DNA of 42,666 nt from Acetofilamentum sp. (GCA_020720625.1 DYOH01000026.1:1-42666); one strand, 5' to 3'. Positions 8,280-17,441 are shown, counted from the stretch's first letter. Notes: generated by a model from the sequence alone, not told the origin. Numbers and translations: made by a program.

Positions 8280-9330
8280 TAGATTTATGTCTTGGTTTAA
8301 AAAATTTATTAGCTTGTTCGCTTAATTTTGTAATGATACTGATGTAATGCTGTGAGCCTGCAATATGCTGACTAGTAAAGGAGTATTCAACAATAAAGCC
8401 ACTTTTCTGTAAAGAGAAACCCATGGATAAACCACTCATTCCTTTTTTTGTTGGGAGGCTCATTTCTGCTCGTTTTTTATAGTTGTATCCGAGTTGAATA
8501 TTCAAATTTTTATCGGGAAAAATTTCAACACCTGCAATAAAATGGCGCAGTATATTATCGCCAATGGTTTCAATTTTATTGAGTTTAGGTGCCAATGTGT
8601 ATTCCGTAAGATTTGGGTCTTCTATTTGGTATCGCAAAATTGGTGTTTGCAAATTATGAAAACTTACAAATACGGCAAATGGTGCGTGTTCAGGTTTTTT
8701 AGAAATACTTAAATTCATTTCCAATGGCAAAGATTCGTAATTTTTTTCAAAATAGGGTTTTATTTGAACACCTAGATTCTTTATTACGAAAGCTGCCGAA
8801 AAAAGTTGCTCATCTAAATGGTAGTAAACACCCCAATCGCTTGCAATGCCAATAGATGAATAGAGATAAAAATCAGATAAAATAGGTTTTAAGTTAACTC
8901 CAATAGCTATTTTGTTGCCTATTTTTTTTGCATAATTCAGAACAAAAGCGTATTCGGCCGCCGAAAAATTTTCGTAACGGAAAGCTTTTTCATCAGCACG
9001 GGTAAATTGGCCATACTGAACGAATACTAAGCCTAATGTAAAGAATGATTTGTTTTTATAAAAAACAGCGCCTTGATTTATTCCCGAATAATTATTTTGA
9101 TATTGCAAGCAAAGTAAGTTGCTTTCCGACAGTGCAGTATAAGCTGGATTGTCGGTAAGTTTATCGGGTAGGCCTTTAAAATAAGCAGCATGTTTTCCTC
9201 CAAGCGCCTCAATTTTTGCGGAATATCCGTTGTTTAAAAAAGTAAACACATATCTACCACCGTTTTGAGCAGATGCCATGTATTGTAGAAATACAAAAAA
9301 TATCAGAATGAGTTTGATTTTCGCTTTCAT
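8263..9330 (-). CDS. porQ: Type IX secretion system protein PorQ
   Basis: Outer-membrane beta-barrel component of the T9SS, of the PorV/PorQ/FadL-like group. A signal peptide begins at MKAKIKLILIFFVFLQ and ends at ASAQ. The mature N-terminus (GGRYVFTFLNNGYSAKIEAL) matches the PorQ pattern, including the LGG and DNPAYTAL segments. I place the start at 9330; an in-frame ATG nine codons upstream (9357) would put charged residues before the signal peptide. The mature protein is rich in alternating aromatic strands. It sits between ykgJ and the PhnD-like gene. The T9SS-sorted protein at 30978-32738 is a likely client of the same secretion system. Confidence 0.85.
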   Translation of the reverse strand: MKAKIKLILIFFVFLQYMASAQNGGRYVFTFLNNGYSAKIEALGGKHAAYFKGLPDKLTDNPAYTALSESNLLCLQYQNNYSGINQGAVFYKNKSFFTLGLVFVQYGQFTRADEKAFRYENFSAAEYAFVLNYAKKIGNKIAIGVNLKPILSDFYLYSSIGIASDWGVYYHLDEQLFSAAFVIKNLGVQIKPYFEKNYESLPLEMNLSISKKPEHAPFAVFVSFHNLQTPILRYQIEDPNLTEYTLAPKLNKIETIGDNILRHFIAGVEIFPDKNLNIQLGYNYKKRAEMSLPTKKGMSGLSMGFSLQKSGFIVEYSFTSQHIAGSQHYISIITKLSEQANKFFKPRHKSNEKKE

Positions 9331-9337
9331 TATCCAT

Positions 9338-9853
9338 TCAGGTGTATCGTTCAACAATATCTTCCGAAATTTTGTAAATAATCGGGCAAGTTTCTCTGTT
9401 TTTTAAACTTATATCCAACAGATTAATAAATTTTCTGTTGGTAGTATGTGGATATTCTCTGCATGCTTTGGGTCTATTCTCGTAAACCATGCAGTAATTA
9501 TCCTCAGCCAGAAAAGGACAAGGCATTGATTTAAAAACGAAATCACTGTCTTCGTCTACACGCAAGTATTTTTCTATAAAATCTTTTGATTTTATTTTTA
9601 GGGCTTTGCATAATTTATCAATATCCGCCTCAGTAATTCTTGGCCCAAGAGAGCGGCAACAATTGCCACAGTTTAAGCAATCAATATGGGCAAAGTATTC
9701 GCTATCTTTTTGCTGTACAAAACTGTCCAAATCTTTTGGTTTGATTTTTTTTATTTTGATGAAACCGGCTTTAATTGCAGGCTCTGATTTTTTTGCTAAT
9801 TTTGGCAGAGATTTTATATCTTCAAGCAGTTTTGCGAGAGTTTCTTTTTCCAT
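9338..9853 (-). CDS. YkgJ-family cysteine-cluster protein (putative metal-binding)
   Basis: A 171-residue cytoplasmic protein with the CxxCxxCC pattern CLNCGNCC, followed by a second cluster PCPFLAEDNYCMVYENRPKAC. Together these form the zinc- or iron-binding YkgJ/Fli(B)-like domain, whose biochemical role is mostly unknown. I choose the ATG at 9853; the one 13 codons upstream lies within the divergent hldA start. A minus-strand TAAATTTG box at 9862-9869 supports this as the first gene of the ykgJ-porQ-phnD-pgi operon. Its TGA stop is 7 bases before the chosen porQ start. Confidence 0.82.
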   Translation of the reverse strand: MEKETLAKLLEDIKSLPKLAKKSEPAIKAGFIKIKKIKPKDLDSFVQQKDSEYFAHIDCLNCGNCCRSLGPRITEADIDKLCKALKIKSKDFIEKYLRVDEDSDFVFKSMPCPFLAEDNYCMVYENRPKACREYPHTTNRKFINLLDISLKNRETCPIIYKISEDIVERYT

Positions 9854-9861
9854 AACATGGG

Positions 9862-9869
9862 CAAATTTA
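9862..9869 (-). promoter_or_regulatory. Promoter -7 box of the ykgJ-porQ operon
   Basis: On the minus strand the sequence reads TAAATTTG, matching TAnnTTTG, 8 bases upstream of the chosen ykgJ start codon. The divergent hldA gene starts 13 bases away on the other strand. Confidence 0.5.
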
Positions 9870-9882
9870 GTAAAATAATAGA

Positions 9883-10887
9883 ATGACAGCATTCGAAATT
9901 CAAAAAGTTTTTACATCGTTTAACGATACTAAAATTTTAGTTATTGGAGATGTAATGATTGATTCTTACATTATTGGTCAGGTGGAACGTATTTCGCCAG
10001 AGGCACCGGTTCCTGTTTTACTTACAAAAAAGCGAGAGAGTCGCTTGGGGGGAGCTGCAAATGTGGCGCTAAATTTAAAATCACTTGGTGCGGAACCAAT
10101 TTTGTGCACCGTTATTGGCGACGACCCAAATTCGGACTTGTTTTTTAGCTTACTCGACGAAGAAAAACTTTTGCCCGATGGCATTTTGGTAAGTCAAAAG
10201 CGAATTACCACCGAAAAAACCAGATTAATCAGCCAAGGGCAGCAATTACTCAGATACGACACCGAAATAACCGATTGTTTGTCGGAGTCTATGTTTCAGA
10301 GTTTTCTCAAGCGTATTTTGGCACTTATTGTCGAATATAAGCCAGAAGCCATTATTTTTGAAGATTACGACAAGGGTGTAATAAATCCGGCTTTGATAGA
10401 GCGAGTTGTAAAGCAAGCGAAGATTGAGAATATTCCGGTTTTGGTTGATCCCAAAAAACGCAACTTTACGGCATATAAGCACGTTACTTTGTTTAAACCA
10501 AATTTTAAGGAATTTAAAGAGGGCATTCAGCAGCAAATTGCAATTGATAATATGGAGCTAATTTTTGAATCCATGCATCGAATGCGCAAAATATACGGAT
10601 ATACTTATTTACTTACGACCTTGTCCGACAAAGGAATGGTGGCTGTTTCGGAGTATGAACAGCTGCATGTTCCTGCTCAGAAGCGAGATATTGCCGATGT
10701 TTCGGGCGCAGGCGATACCGTTATCAGCACTGCCGCGTTGGCTCTGGCCAAAAATCTTTCCCTATCCGATATCGTTATTCTGGCCAATTTAGCCGGTGGT
10801 TTGGTTTGCGAGAAGCCTGGTGTTGTGCCGGCAGATAAAACAGAATTGTTTAATGAGGCTGTAAATTACTATGAGCAAGAATCCTGA
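9883..10887 (+). CDS. hldA: D-glycero-beta-D-manno-heptose-7-phosphate kinase
   Basis: PfkB/ribokinase-family kinase of LPS heptose synthesis. It phosphorylates heptose 7-phosphate at position 1 on the way to ADP-heptose. Sugar-binding GDVMIDSY and the VERISPEAPVPVL segment (typical of RfaE domain I) are at about 22-47, GGAANVALNLKSLGA follows, and the ATP-site motif DVSGAGDT contains the catalytic aspartate. At 334 residues it is the kinase domain alone, with no fused nucleotidyltransferase, so the ADP-transfer enzyme must be encoded elsewhere. It ends in TGA and overlaps the following methyltransferase by 17 bases. Confidence 0.9.
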   Translation: MTAFEIQKVFTSFNDTKILVIGDVMIDSYIIGQVERISPEAPVPVLLTKKRESRLGGAANVALNLKSLGAEPILCTVIGDDPNSDLFFSLLDEEKLLPDGILVSQKRITTEKTRLISQGQQLLRYDTEITDCLSESMFQSFLKRILALIVEYKPEAIIFEDYDKGVINPALIERVVKQAKIENIPVLVDPKKRNFTAYKHVTLFKPNFKEFKEGIQQQIAIDNMELIFESMHRMRKIYGYTYLLTTLSDKGMVAVSEYEQLHVPAQKRDIADVSGAGDTVISTAALALAKNLSLSDIVILANLAGGLVCEKPGVVPADKTELFNEAVNYYEQES

Positions 10888-11464
10888 GTTATTTCCGGAA
10901 TATTGGAATAAACAATTCGAACTTCCAAAGCAATCCTGGAATTTGGGTTATGCATCGCCTCCTTTGGTTGAATATTTCAATCAGATCAGTTCCAAAGAAA
11001 TGAAAATTCTTGTTCCCGGAGCTGGGCATGGTTGGGAAGCCGAATATCTCTATAAGCAAGGATTTAGAAATACTTTTGTGCTCGATTTTTCTGAAAAAGC
11101 CATAGCCTTTTTTCATTCCAGATTTCCGGATTTCCCTGATAATCAAATTCTCAACGAAAATTTTTTTGAGCATCAGGGCGTTTACGATTTGATAGTTGAG
11201 CATACTTTTTTTACATCATTTCCATATAACTTTCGTTCAAACTATGTAAAAAAAATGCACGAATTGCTCCGTGAAGCAGGCAAATTGGTTGGATTATGGT
11301 TTGCACATCGTTTTCAGTTCGAATATCCGCCTTATGGAGGCACCAAAGAAGAATACACCGAATTATTTTTCCCATTTTTCGATTTTATTAACTTCGAAAT
11401 AGCCTATAATTCAATAAAGCCGCGTAAAAACAGAGAGTATTTTTTGTTGATGCAACGAAAATAA
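10871..11464 (+). CDS. TPMT-like SAM-dependent methyltransferase
   Basis: Class I methyltransferase of 197 residues related to the thiopurine methyltransferase family. The N-terminal WNLGYASPPLVEYF block and the SAM-binding loop LVPGAGHGWEAEYL are characteristic, followed by an acidic strand end VLDFSEKAI that would hold the ribose. Family members methylate small thiols, selenium or tellurium compounds; the substrate here is unknown. The gene overlaps hldA by 17 bases and is probably co-transcribed with it, although I see no shared pathway. Confidence 0.82.
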   Translation: MSKNPELFPEYWNKQFELPKQSWNLGYASPPLVEYFNQISSKEMKILVPGAGHGWEAEYLYKQGFRNTFVLDFSEKAIAFFHSRFPDFPDNQILNENFFEHQGVYDLIVEHTFFTSFPYNFRSNYVKKMHELLREAGKLVGLWFAHRFQFEYPPYGGTKEEYTELFFPFFDFINFEIAYNSIKPRKNREYFLLMQRK

Positions 11465-11490
11465 TTTTGCTTGATTGTTGATAAAGAAAA

Positions 11491-11521
11491 TTGACAGTTG
11501 AGTGAAAAAAAATTATATTTG
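11491..11521 (+). promoter_or_regulatory. Promoter of the pcrA-type helicase gene
   Basis: TTG at 11491-11493 and TATATTTG at 11514-11521 are separated by 20 bases, a good match to the Bacteroidota -33/-7 arrangement. The coding start is 27 bases downstream. Confidence 0.7.
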
Positions 11522-11547
11522 CCAGTCGAAAATAAAATTATCAGATT

Positions 11548-13842
11548 TTGAAAGATTACCTTGATGGCTTAAATCATGCCCAAAAAGATGCCGTTATAAA
11601 TTATCAGGGACCGTCGCTGGTTATCGCCGGAGCGGGTTCGGGAAAAACGCGTGTACTTACTTTTCGGATTGCGCACCTGCTCAAAAACGGAGTGAAACCT
11701 TATGAAATTCTTTCGCTGACTTTTACCAATAAGGCAGCCAAAGAAATGTGCGAAAGAATATCGCTAATTGTTGGAAGCCAAACAACCAAATATCTTTGGA
11801 TGGGTACTTTTCACAGTATTTTTGCCCGAATTCTTCGCAAAGAAGCAGAACATATTGGTTTTGTATCCAATTTTACAATTTACGATACAGCCGACTCAAA
11901 AAATCTGCTCAAATCCGTTATCAAAGAAATGGCCTTAGATCCTAATGTGTATAAGATTTCGGGTGTTCTCTCACGAATTTCATCGGCGAAAAATGATTTA
12001 ATTACGGCAGAGATGTATCAGTCAAATAATCAGCTTATAGCCCACGACAGGCAATCTAAAATGCCCGAATTATCAAGGATTTACAAGCTTTATGTAACGC
12101 GATGCAGAAACAACAATGCCATGGATTTCGACGATTTATTGTTAAATACCAATGTATTGTTTCGAAATAAGCCGGAAGTTCTGGAAAAATATCAGGAACA
12201 GTTCAAATATATATTGGTTGACGAGTATCAGGATACCAATTTTTCGCAATTTCTGATTATAAAAAAACTCTCGGCCAAACACCGCAATATTTGTGTAGTG
12301 GGCGACGATGCGCAAAGTATTTATTCGTTTCGTGGTGCAAAAATTGAAAATATATTAAATTTTAGAAATGATTATCCTGAATATCAGCTTTTTAAACTAG
12401 AGCAAAACTATCGTAGTACGCAAAATATTGTAAATGCGGCTAATAGCGTTATTTCAAAAAATAGGAAGCAAATAAAGAAGGATGTCTTTTCTGAAAACGA
12501 CGAGGGAGAACTAATTCGCGTGTTCGAACTTTACACTGATGCCGAAGAAGGGTATTTAGTGGCCAACAAAATTAACGATTTGCGCATGTCGGAACATTAT
12601 CATTTCCGCGATTTTGCTATATTGTACCGAACCAATGCTCAATCGAGAATTTTTGAAGAATCTCTCAGAAAAAAGAATATTCCGTACCGCATTTACGGTG
12701 GATTGTCTTTTTATCAGCGCAAAGAGATTAAAGATATTCTGGCATATTGTCGTTTGGTGGTGAACAAAAACGACAATGAAGCAATAAAGCGTATCATCAA
12801 TTATCCAAAGCGTGGAATTGGCGATGCCTCAGTAGATAAAATTGAAGAAATTTCTTTGCAAGCGGGAGTATCTATGTGGCATTTTATCAGTAATATAGAT
12901 AAAAATCCGGAGTTGGCTACAAGCGGACGATTAATGAAACCCTTATTAGTATTTAGGGAAATGATTAGCAGCTTAACGCTTCGCCAGGATGAATATAATG
13001 CCGCAGATATGCTTATTCAGATAGCCAGAGAAAGTGGTATGCTCAAGGAAATGCACAGCGACCAAACCCCCGAAGGAATAAGCCGCTACGAAAATATTCA
13101 GGAATTAATGAATGCAGTTCAAGAGTTTGTATCTACATTTGAAAGCACAGAAGAGGTGCCTACTTTGGCAAATTATTTGCAAAATGTAGCATTACTTACC
13201 GACCAGGACACCGAAAAAGGAGAAAATGATGTGGTAACGCTCATGACCATACATGCATCTAAAGGCCTGGAATTCAAAAATGTATTCCTTGTGGGCATGG
13301 AAGAAGATTTATTCCCGGGGGAATTAAGTACGCATTCAGCCAGTGATTTAGAGGAAGAGCGAAGGCTCTTTTATGTGGCCGTTACCCGTGCAGAAAAGAA
13401 TCTGGTGCTTTCTTATGCCAAATCCCGATATAAATGGGGAACACTATCAGCTCGCAAACCCAGCAGATTTATACAGGAAATCGACGCAAAATATTTGGAT
13501 TGGCAGGCAGGCGAATCACAAAATAACCGTACTTTTAATCAGTCTTTTAAAGGCCGCACCACCATTGAGGACGAAAAATTTGCCGAACAGCAAAATGTAA
13601 CAAAACAAATGAACCAAACCGGCGATTTGCAAATTCCTGAATCACAAAATTCATCATTTAAAACATCGGCCAAATTAAATTTAAAAGCAGGCGACATTGT
13701 GGAGCACCAGAAATTTGGTATTGGCCAGGTTCTGCAAATTAATGAATCAGGAAGTAATTCTGTGGCGATTGTCAATTTTCAAAATGGAGGCTCAAAACAG
13801 CTTTTACTCAAGTTTGCCAATTTAAGGGTAATAAAAAAGTAG
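11548..13842 (+). CDS. UvrD/PcrA-family 3'-5' DNA helicase
   Basis: Superfamily 1A helicase of 764 residues, with a role in nucleotide excision repair and removal of proteins from DNA. All main motifs are visible: Walker A AGAGSGKT at 27-34, Walker B DEYQDTN, motif III GDDAQSIYSFRGA, motif IV LEQNYRST, motif V TIHASKGLEF and motif VI FYVAVTRAEKNL. The last 50 residues (AGDIVEHQKFGIGQVL onward) form the Tudor-like tail that binds RNA polymerase in PcrA. No nuclease domain is present. The start is a TTG; the frame and the family N-terminus DYLDGLNHAQ support it, and no in-frame ATG lies nearby. Confidence 0.94.
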   Translation: MKDYLDGLNHAQKDAVINYQGPSLVIAGAGSGKTRVLTFRIAHLLKNGVKPYEILSLTFTNKAAKEMCERISLIVGSQTTKYLWMGTFHSIFARILRKEAEHIGFVSNFTIYDTADSKNLLKSVIKEMALDPNVYKISGVLSRISSAKNDLITAEMYQSNNQLIAHDRQSKMPELSRIYKLYVTRCRNNNAMDFDDLLLNTNVLFRNKPEVLEKYQEQFKYILVDEYQDTNFSQFLIIKKLSAKHRNICVVGDDAQSIYSFRGAKIENILNFRNDYPEYQLFKLEQNYRSTQNIVNAANSVISKNRKQIKKDVFSENDEGELIRVFELYTDAEEGYLVANKINDLRMSEHYHFRDFAILYRTNAQSRIFEESLRKKNIPYRIYGGLSFYQRKEIKDILAYCRLVVNKNDNEAIKRIINYPKRGIGDASVDKIEEISLQAGVSMWHFISNIDKNPELATSGRLMKPLLVFREMISSLTLRQDEYNAADMLIQIARESGMLKEMHSDQTPEGISRYENIQELMNAVQEFVSTFESTEEVPTLANYLQNVALLTDQDTEKGENDVVTLMTIHASKGLEFKNVFLVGMEEDLFPGELSTHSASDLEEERRLFYVAVTRAEKNLVLSYAKSRYKWGTLSARKPSRFIQEIDAKYLDWQAGESQNNRTFNQSFKGRTTIEDEKFAEQQNVTKQMNQTGDLQIPESQNSSFKTSAKLNLKAGDIVEHQKFGIGQVLQINESGSNSVAIVNFQNGGSKQLLLKFANLRVIKK

Positions 13843-13873
13843 TCAAAGATTTGGCTTCCAGATAAAAATAAAT

Positions 13874-13881
13874 TACATTTG
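13874..13881 (+). promoter_or_regulatory. Probable promoter -7 box upstream of DUF4290-murA
   Basis: TACATTTG fits TAnnTTTG. It would give a leader of roughly 200 bases before the DUF4290 start. The leader contains a 14-codon reading frame (13913-13957) behind AAGGAG but no recognisable riboswitch. Confidence 0.5.
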
Positions 13882-14083
13882 CCCCATTACCAAACAAGGA
13901 GCACCATAAATTATGCCTGAATATTTAAATCTATTATCAGTTTTACAATTTGTATAGTGTAAATAATTTAAAAATCAATAATTTAAGTAACTTTCGGTCA
14001 AATAGCTATCGATATTTTTTTGATAGGGAATAATAATATTTTTCTAAATAAAACACCTTAAATAAAGTAGATAAAGAAAAAAA

Positions 14084-14722
14084 ATGGAATATAATACAAG
14101 CAGAAACGGTTTGATTTTGCCCGAATATGGCAGAAACATTCAAAAAATGGTAGAAGAGGCCATAACCTTGCCAACAAGAGAAGAGAGAAACAATGCAGCA
14201 CAAACCATAATCAACATAATGGGAAATGTGCATCCTCATTTGCGCGATGTGAGCGATTTTAATCACAAATTATGGGATCACCTGCATGTAATGGCCAGTT
14301 TTAAGTTGGATATCGACTCACCCTATCCAATACCAGTTATTGATCATTCCGTTCGCCCTAAGCGCATTCAATATCCGAATAAGAATATCAGATACAAGCA
14401 TTTTGGTGTAATCATTGAAGATTTAATCAAATTAGCAGTAAATGAAACAGATGCAGAGAAGAGAGAGCAGTTTACACACTCAATTGTAAACCAGATGCGC
14501 AAATCTTATATGATTTGGGCAAGAGAAGGTGCTAACGACGAGGCCATTTTTAATGCCATTCAAGAATTATCCCAAGGACGATTAATAGTGTCTGATGATG
14601 TGAAAAACAGTGTTCTGAAAAAAGATATAATGCCGAATCAGAATACGAATAATAATACAGGACAGCAAAATCGTTTGAACTATAAATCAAAAAAACGAAT
14701 CATAAACAAAAAACATAAATAG
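14084..14722 (+). CDS. DUF4290 family protein
   Basis: A 212-residue cytoplasmic protein of the Bacteroidota family DUF4290, recognisable from its N-terminus (YNTSRNGLILPEYGRNIQKM) and the HLRDVSDFNHKLWDHLHVM block. No signal peptide or membrane segment is visible. The C-terminal 40 residues are rich in Asn, Gln and Lys, end in KKRIINKKHK, and look disordered and nucleic-acid-like in charge. It lies 8 bases upstream of murA, a pairing I recall from other Bacteroidota genomes. Function is unknown; a link to envelope synthesis is inferred only from context. Confidence 0.85.
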   Translation: MEYNTSRNGLILPEYGRNIQKMVEEAITLPTREERNNAAQTIINIMGNVHPHLRDVSDFNHKLWDHLHVMASFKLDIDSPYPIPVIDHSVRPKRIQYPNKNIRYKHFGVIIEDLIKLAVNETDAEKREQFTHSIVNQMRKSYMIWAREGANDEAIFNAIQELSQGRLIVSDDVKNSVLKKDIMPNQNTNNNTGQQNRLNYKSKKRIINKKHK

Positions 14723-14730
14723 TTTTTGAT

Positions 14731-16041
14731 ATGTCAATTTTTCGGATAGAAGGCGGCTATCAGTTGCATGGCGAGATTCATCCGCAAGGGGCAAAAAACG
14801 AAGCATTGCAAGTAATTTCGGCTGTTTTGCTCACTACCGATGAAGTAATCATCTCCAATATACCCAATATTCACGATGTTAATCGTTTGATAGATTTGCT
14901 CATCATTATGGGAGTAAAGGTTAGGCAAATAGAAGATGGAGCCTATTTGTTCGATGCATCTGAGCTTTCTGTGGATGCACTTTTTACTTCCGAATTTAAG
15001 GAGCTTAGTAGTAAATTACGTGGTTCTATTATGATTGCAGGGCCAATGTTGGCAAGATTCGGACGTGCCATCGTTTATAAACCCGGTGGCGACAAAATTG
15101 GACGAAGGAGATTAGATACGCATTTTTGGGGTTTTCAAAAACTGGGTGCTTTTTTTTCTTACGATGAGCAACAAAGTTTATTCGATATCTCGAGCCCAAA
15201 ACTGAGCGGCAATTTTATGCTGCTTGATGAGGCTTCGGTTACCGGCACAGCCAATATTATTATGGCTGCTGTATTGGCAAGTGGCACCACTACCATTTAT
15301 AATGCAGCATCTGAGCCTTATATTCAACAGTTATGTAAAATGCTGAACAATATGGGGGCAGATATTAACGGAATTGGCTCCAATTTACTCAGCATTCGCG
15401 GGGTAGATAAATTGCATGGCACTAAACATCGCCTGCTCCCCGATATGATTGAAATTGGCAGTTTTGTGGGTTTAGCTGCACTTACTCAATCGGAAATCAC
15501 CATTAAAAATGTTTCTTACGAAAATTTAGGACTTACACTTCTGCCTTTTGAAAGATTGGGTATTAAATTCGAAATAAGAAACGATGATATTTTTATTCCT
15601 GCACAGGAATTGTATCAAATTGAATCATTTATCGATGGTTCAATTATGTCGATTGCCGATGCTCCTTGGCCGGGAATATCGCCCGATTTGCTTAGTGTTG
15701 TGCTGGTTACTGCCACACAAGCCCGCGGGAGCGTGTTAATTCATCAAAAGATGTTCGAAAGTCGCTTGTTTTTTGTCGACAAACTTATAGATATGGGCGC
15801 ACAAATTATTCTTTGCGACCCGCACAGAGCCACTGTTATTGGATTAGAGCGCAAATTTAAGCTCAGAGCCACACGCATGAGCTCGCCCGATATCAGGGCA
15901 GGAGTTGCCTTGTTAATCGCAGCTTTATCAGCCTCAGGAACATCCTATATTTCAAATATCGAACAAATTGACAGAGGATACGAGAATATTGATGAACGAT
16001 TGGCGAAACTTGGTGCCAGGATTCAACGTATAGAAGAATAA
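14731..16041 (+). CDS. murA: UDP-N-acetylglucosamine 1-carboxyvinyltransferase (MurA), Asp at the Cys site
   Basis: First committed step of peptidoglycan synthesis: transfers enolpyruvate from PEP to UDP-GlcNAc. The 436 residues form the two-lobed EPSP-synthase fold. The conserved early lysine motif is present as GAKNEAL at 20-26. The flexible-loop sequence is YKPGGDKIGRRRLDTH; the position of the catalytic cysteine (Cys115 in E. coli, in PGGCxIG) is occupied by D121 (codon 15091-15093). MurA enzymes with Asp here are active and resist fosfomycin. The gene follows DUF4290 closely and precedes the TlpA-like gene by 10 bases. Confidence 0.95.
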   Translation: MSIFRIEGGYQLHGEIHPQGAKNEALQVISAVLLTTDEVIISNIPNIHDVNRLIDLLIIMGVKVRQIEDGAYLFDASELSVDALFTSEFKELSSKLRGSIMIAGPMLARFGRAIVYKPGGDKIGRRRLDTHFWGFQKLGAFFSYDEQQSLFDISSPKLSGNFMLLDEASVTGTANIIMAAVLASGTTTIYNAASEPYIQQLCKMLNNMGADINGIGSNLLSIRGVDKLHGTKHRLLPDMIEIGSFVGLAALTQSEITIKNVSYENLGLTLLPFERLGIKFEIRNDDIFIPAQELYQIESFIDGSIMSIADAPWPGISPDLLSVVLVTATQARGSVLIHQKMFESRLFFVDKLIDMGAQIILCDPHRATVIGLERKFKLRATRMSSPDIRAGVALLIAALSASGTSYISNIEQIDRGYENIDERLAKLGARIQRIEE

Positions 16042-16051
16042 AAAAAAAGCA

Positions 16052-16585
16052 ATGAAAAAAAGGCTTTTATTTATAGTTATATTATTGAATGTTAGTATAT
16101 TATTATCGCGTGCGCAAACCGGACTTTTTCCCGGATATATAGCTCCTGAAATAAAATTAAAAACCATAGATGGACAGAAGGTCGCATTGAAAGATTTATC
16201 AGGGAAAATGGTTATTATATATTTCTGGGCATCTTGGTCGGAGCACAGTAGGGTAGAAAATCCTAAAATGAAAGAATTATATCAGGAATTCAGAAACAGT
16301 CAGTTCGAAGAAGGCAAAGGGCTTGTAGTATATAGCGTGGCACTCGAAAAAGACAAAGGTGCCTGGTTTGCTGCCATACAAAAAGACGGAATAAGCACCT
16401 TTGTTAATGTTAGCGAACTCAAATTCTTAGAGTCGAAAGCAGCCAAAGATTATAATATTAAAGCCATTCCAATGACTTTTTTGCTCAACGGAAACGGTGT
16501 TATCCTGGTTTCAGGCATGAATTCGGAAGCACTCAGAGATAAATTAAACAGCCTTTTGTCTGAAAATACCCGCATAGTAAAATAA
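16052..16585 (+). CDS. TlpA-like thioredoxin-fold protein lacking both redox cysteines
   Basis: Exported 177-residue protein: signal peptide MKKRLLFIVILLNVSILLSR with cleavage near RAQ, then an AhpC/TSA-TlpA thioredoxin fold beginning at APEIKLKTIDGQ. Where redox members read FWATWCxxC, this one has FWASWSEHS, with S63 and S66 in place of both cysteines. The cis-proline segment AIPMTFLLNGNG is kept, so the fold is probably intact while disulfide chemistry is lost. It may be a binding or scaffolding protein in the periplasm. It lies 10 bases after murA and is probably co-transcribed with it. Confidence 0.85.
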   Translation: MKKRLLFIVILLNVSILLSRAQTGLFPGYIAPEIKLKTIDGQKVALKDLSGKMVIIYFWASWSEHSRVENPKMKELYQEFRNSQFEEGKGLVVYSVALEKDKGAWFAAIQKDGISTFVNVSELKFLESKAAKDYNIKAIPMTFLLNGNGVILVSGMNSEALRDKLNSLLSENTRIVK

Positions 16586-16593
16586 TACATTTT

Positions 16594-16610
16594 CTGTCAA
16601 ATTGTCTGAC
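16594..16610 (+). promoter_or_regulatory. Repeat element upstream of grpE, candidate heat-shock operator
   Basis: CTGTCAAATTGTCTGAC contains TGTC twice, four bases apart, and an outer GTCA/TGAC inverted pair. It lies about 130 bases before grpE in an otherwise featureless spacer. The CIRCE element bound by HrcA is absent. Regulatory function is a guess from position. Confidence 0.3.
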
Positions 16611-16737
16611 TATTTTTATAAGATTAAATAATTATAGTACAATTATTTAGAACAAATCAGTGGCCTATTGCCCAGATGGCAGGTTTTTTGGTATGAGGTA
16701 ACAATAGCAAATAGAAGAGAAAAAAAAGATTTCGGAT

Positions 16738-17415
16738 ATGGCAAAGAATAAACAAAACACAAAAGAGAACCAAGAAATAATGCATGAAAATGATACCTTT
16801 GAAGACGCTCAAAATCAGGAGCTTAATAATGAGCAGCAAAATATTGTCTCGGATGAAGCAGCGCAAATGAACCAAAATTTGAATATGGAGTTGCAAGAAG
16901 ATGCTGCGGAAAACAAAAATATGGAAACAAATGCTGACAATGAGGCAGAGAATGTAAGGTCTGATGACGAGTTGGCAAAAATGACTTTACAATTTGATGA
17001 AATGAAAGATAAATATCTAAGACTTTCTGCCGAATTTGATAATTACCGCAAGCGCACTTTAAAGGAGAAAATGGAGTTAACCAAATCTGCCGGAGAAGGA
17101 ATTCTTTTGAATATTTTGCCTGTGGTAGATAATTTTGAGAGAGGCTTAAAATCGCTCGAGGCATCTAAAGATATTGATGCAGTGAAAGAAGGAATACATT
17201 TAATATATGCCACTTTTACCGACTTTTTAAAGCAGCAAGGCATAAAACCTATGGATGCTGTTAATCTGGAATTTAATACAGATGAGCACGAAGCCATTAC
17301 CAAAATACCAGCTCCTGCTGAAGAGTTAAAAGGAAAGGTAATTGATGTGGTTGAGAAAGGCTACAAATTGCACGACAAAGTAATTCGTTTTGCAAAAGTG
17401 GTAGTTGGAGAATAA
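16738..17415 (+). CDS. grpE: Nucleotide exchange factor GrpE
   Basis: Co-chaperone that drives ADP release from DnaK. The first 75 or so residues are acidic and rich in Asn, Gln and Glu and are probably disordered. The GrpE coiled coil begins around [20 protein letters not shown], followed by the family signature [10 protein letters not shown] and the C-terminal beta domain, which includes NTDEHEAI and the ending [19 protein letters not shown]. At 225 residues it is slightly long because of the tail. It lies 26 bases upstream of dnaJ; dnaK is not in the window. Confidence 0.95.
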   Translation: MAKNKQNTKENQEIMHENDTFEDAQNQELNNEQQNIVSDEAAQMNQNLNMELQEDAAENKNMETNADNEAENVRSDDELAKMTLQFDEMKDKYLRLSAEFDNYRKRTLKEKMELTKSAGEGILLNILPVVDNFERGLKSLEASKDIDAVKEGIHLIYATFTDFLKQQGIKPMDAVNLEFNTDEHEAITKIPAPAEELKGKVIDVVEKGYKLHDKVIRFAKVVVGE

Positions 17416-17441
17416 TAAATTTTAAACCCGGAGACAGATAT

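Noticed and set aside
13913-13957. 14-codon reading frame behind AAGGAG in the leader of the DUF4290-murA operon
   Set aside because: Too short to judge; no attenuator hairpin or regulatory codon run is visible.
16823-17164. 113-codon open frame antisense to grpE
   Set aside because: It covers conserved GrpE coding sequence and has no recognisable domain or start context.
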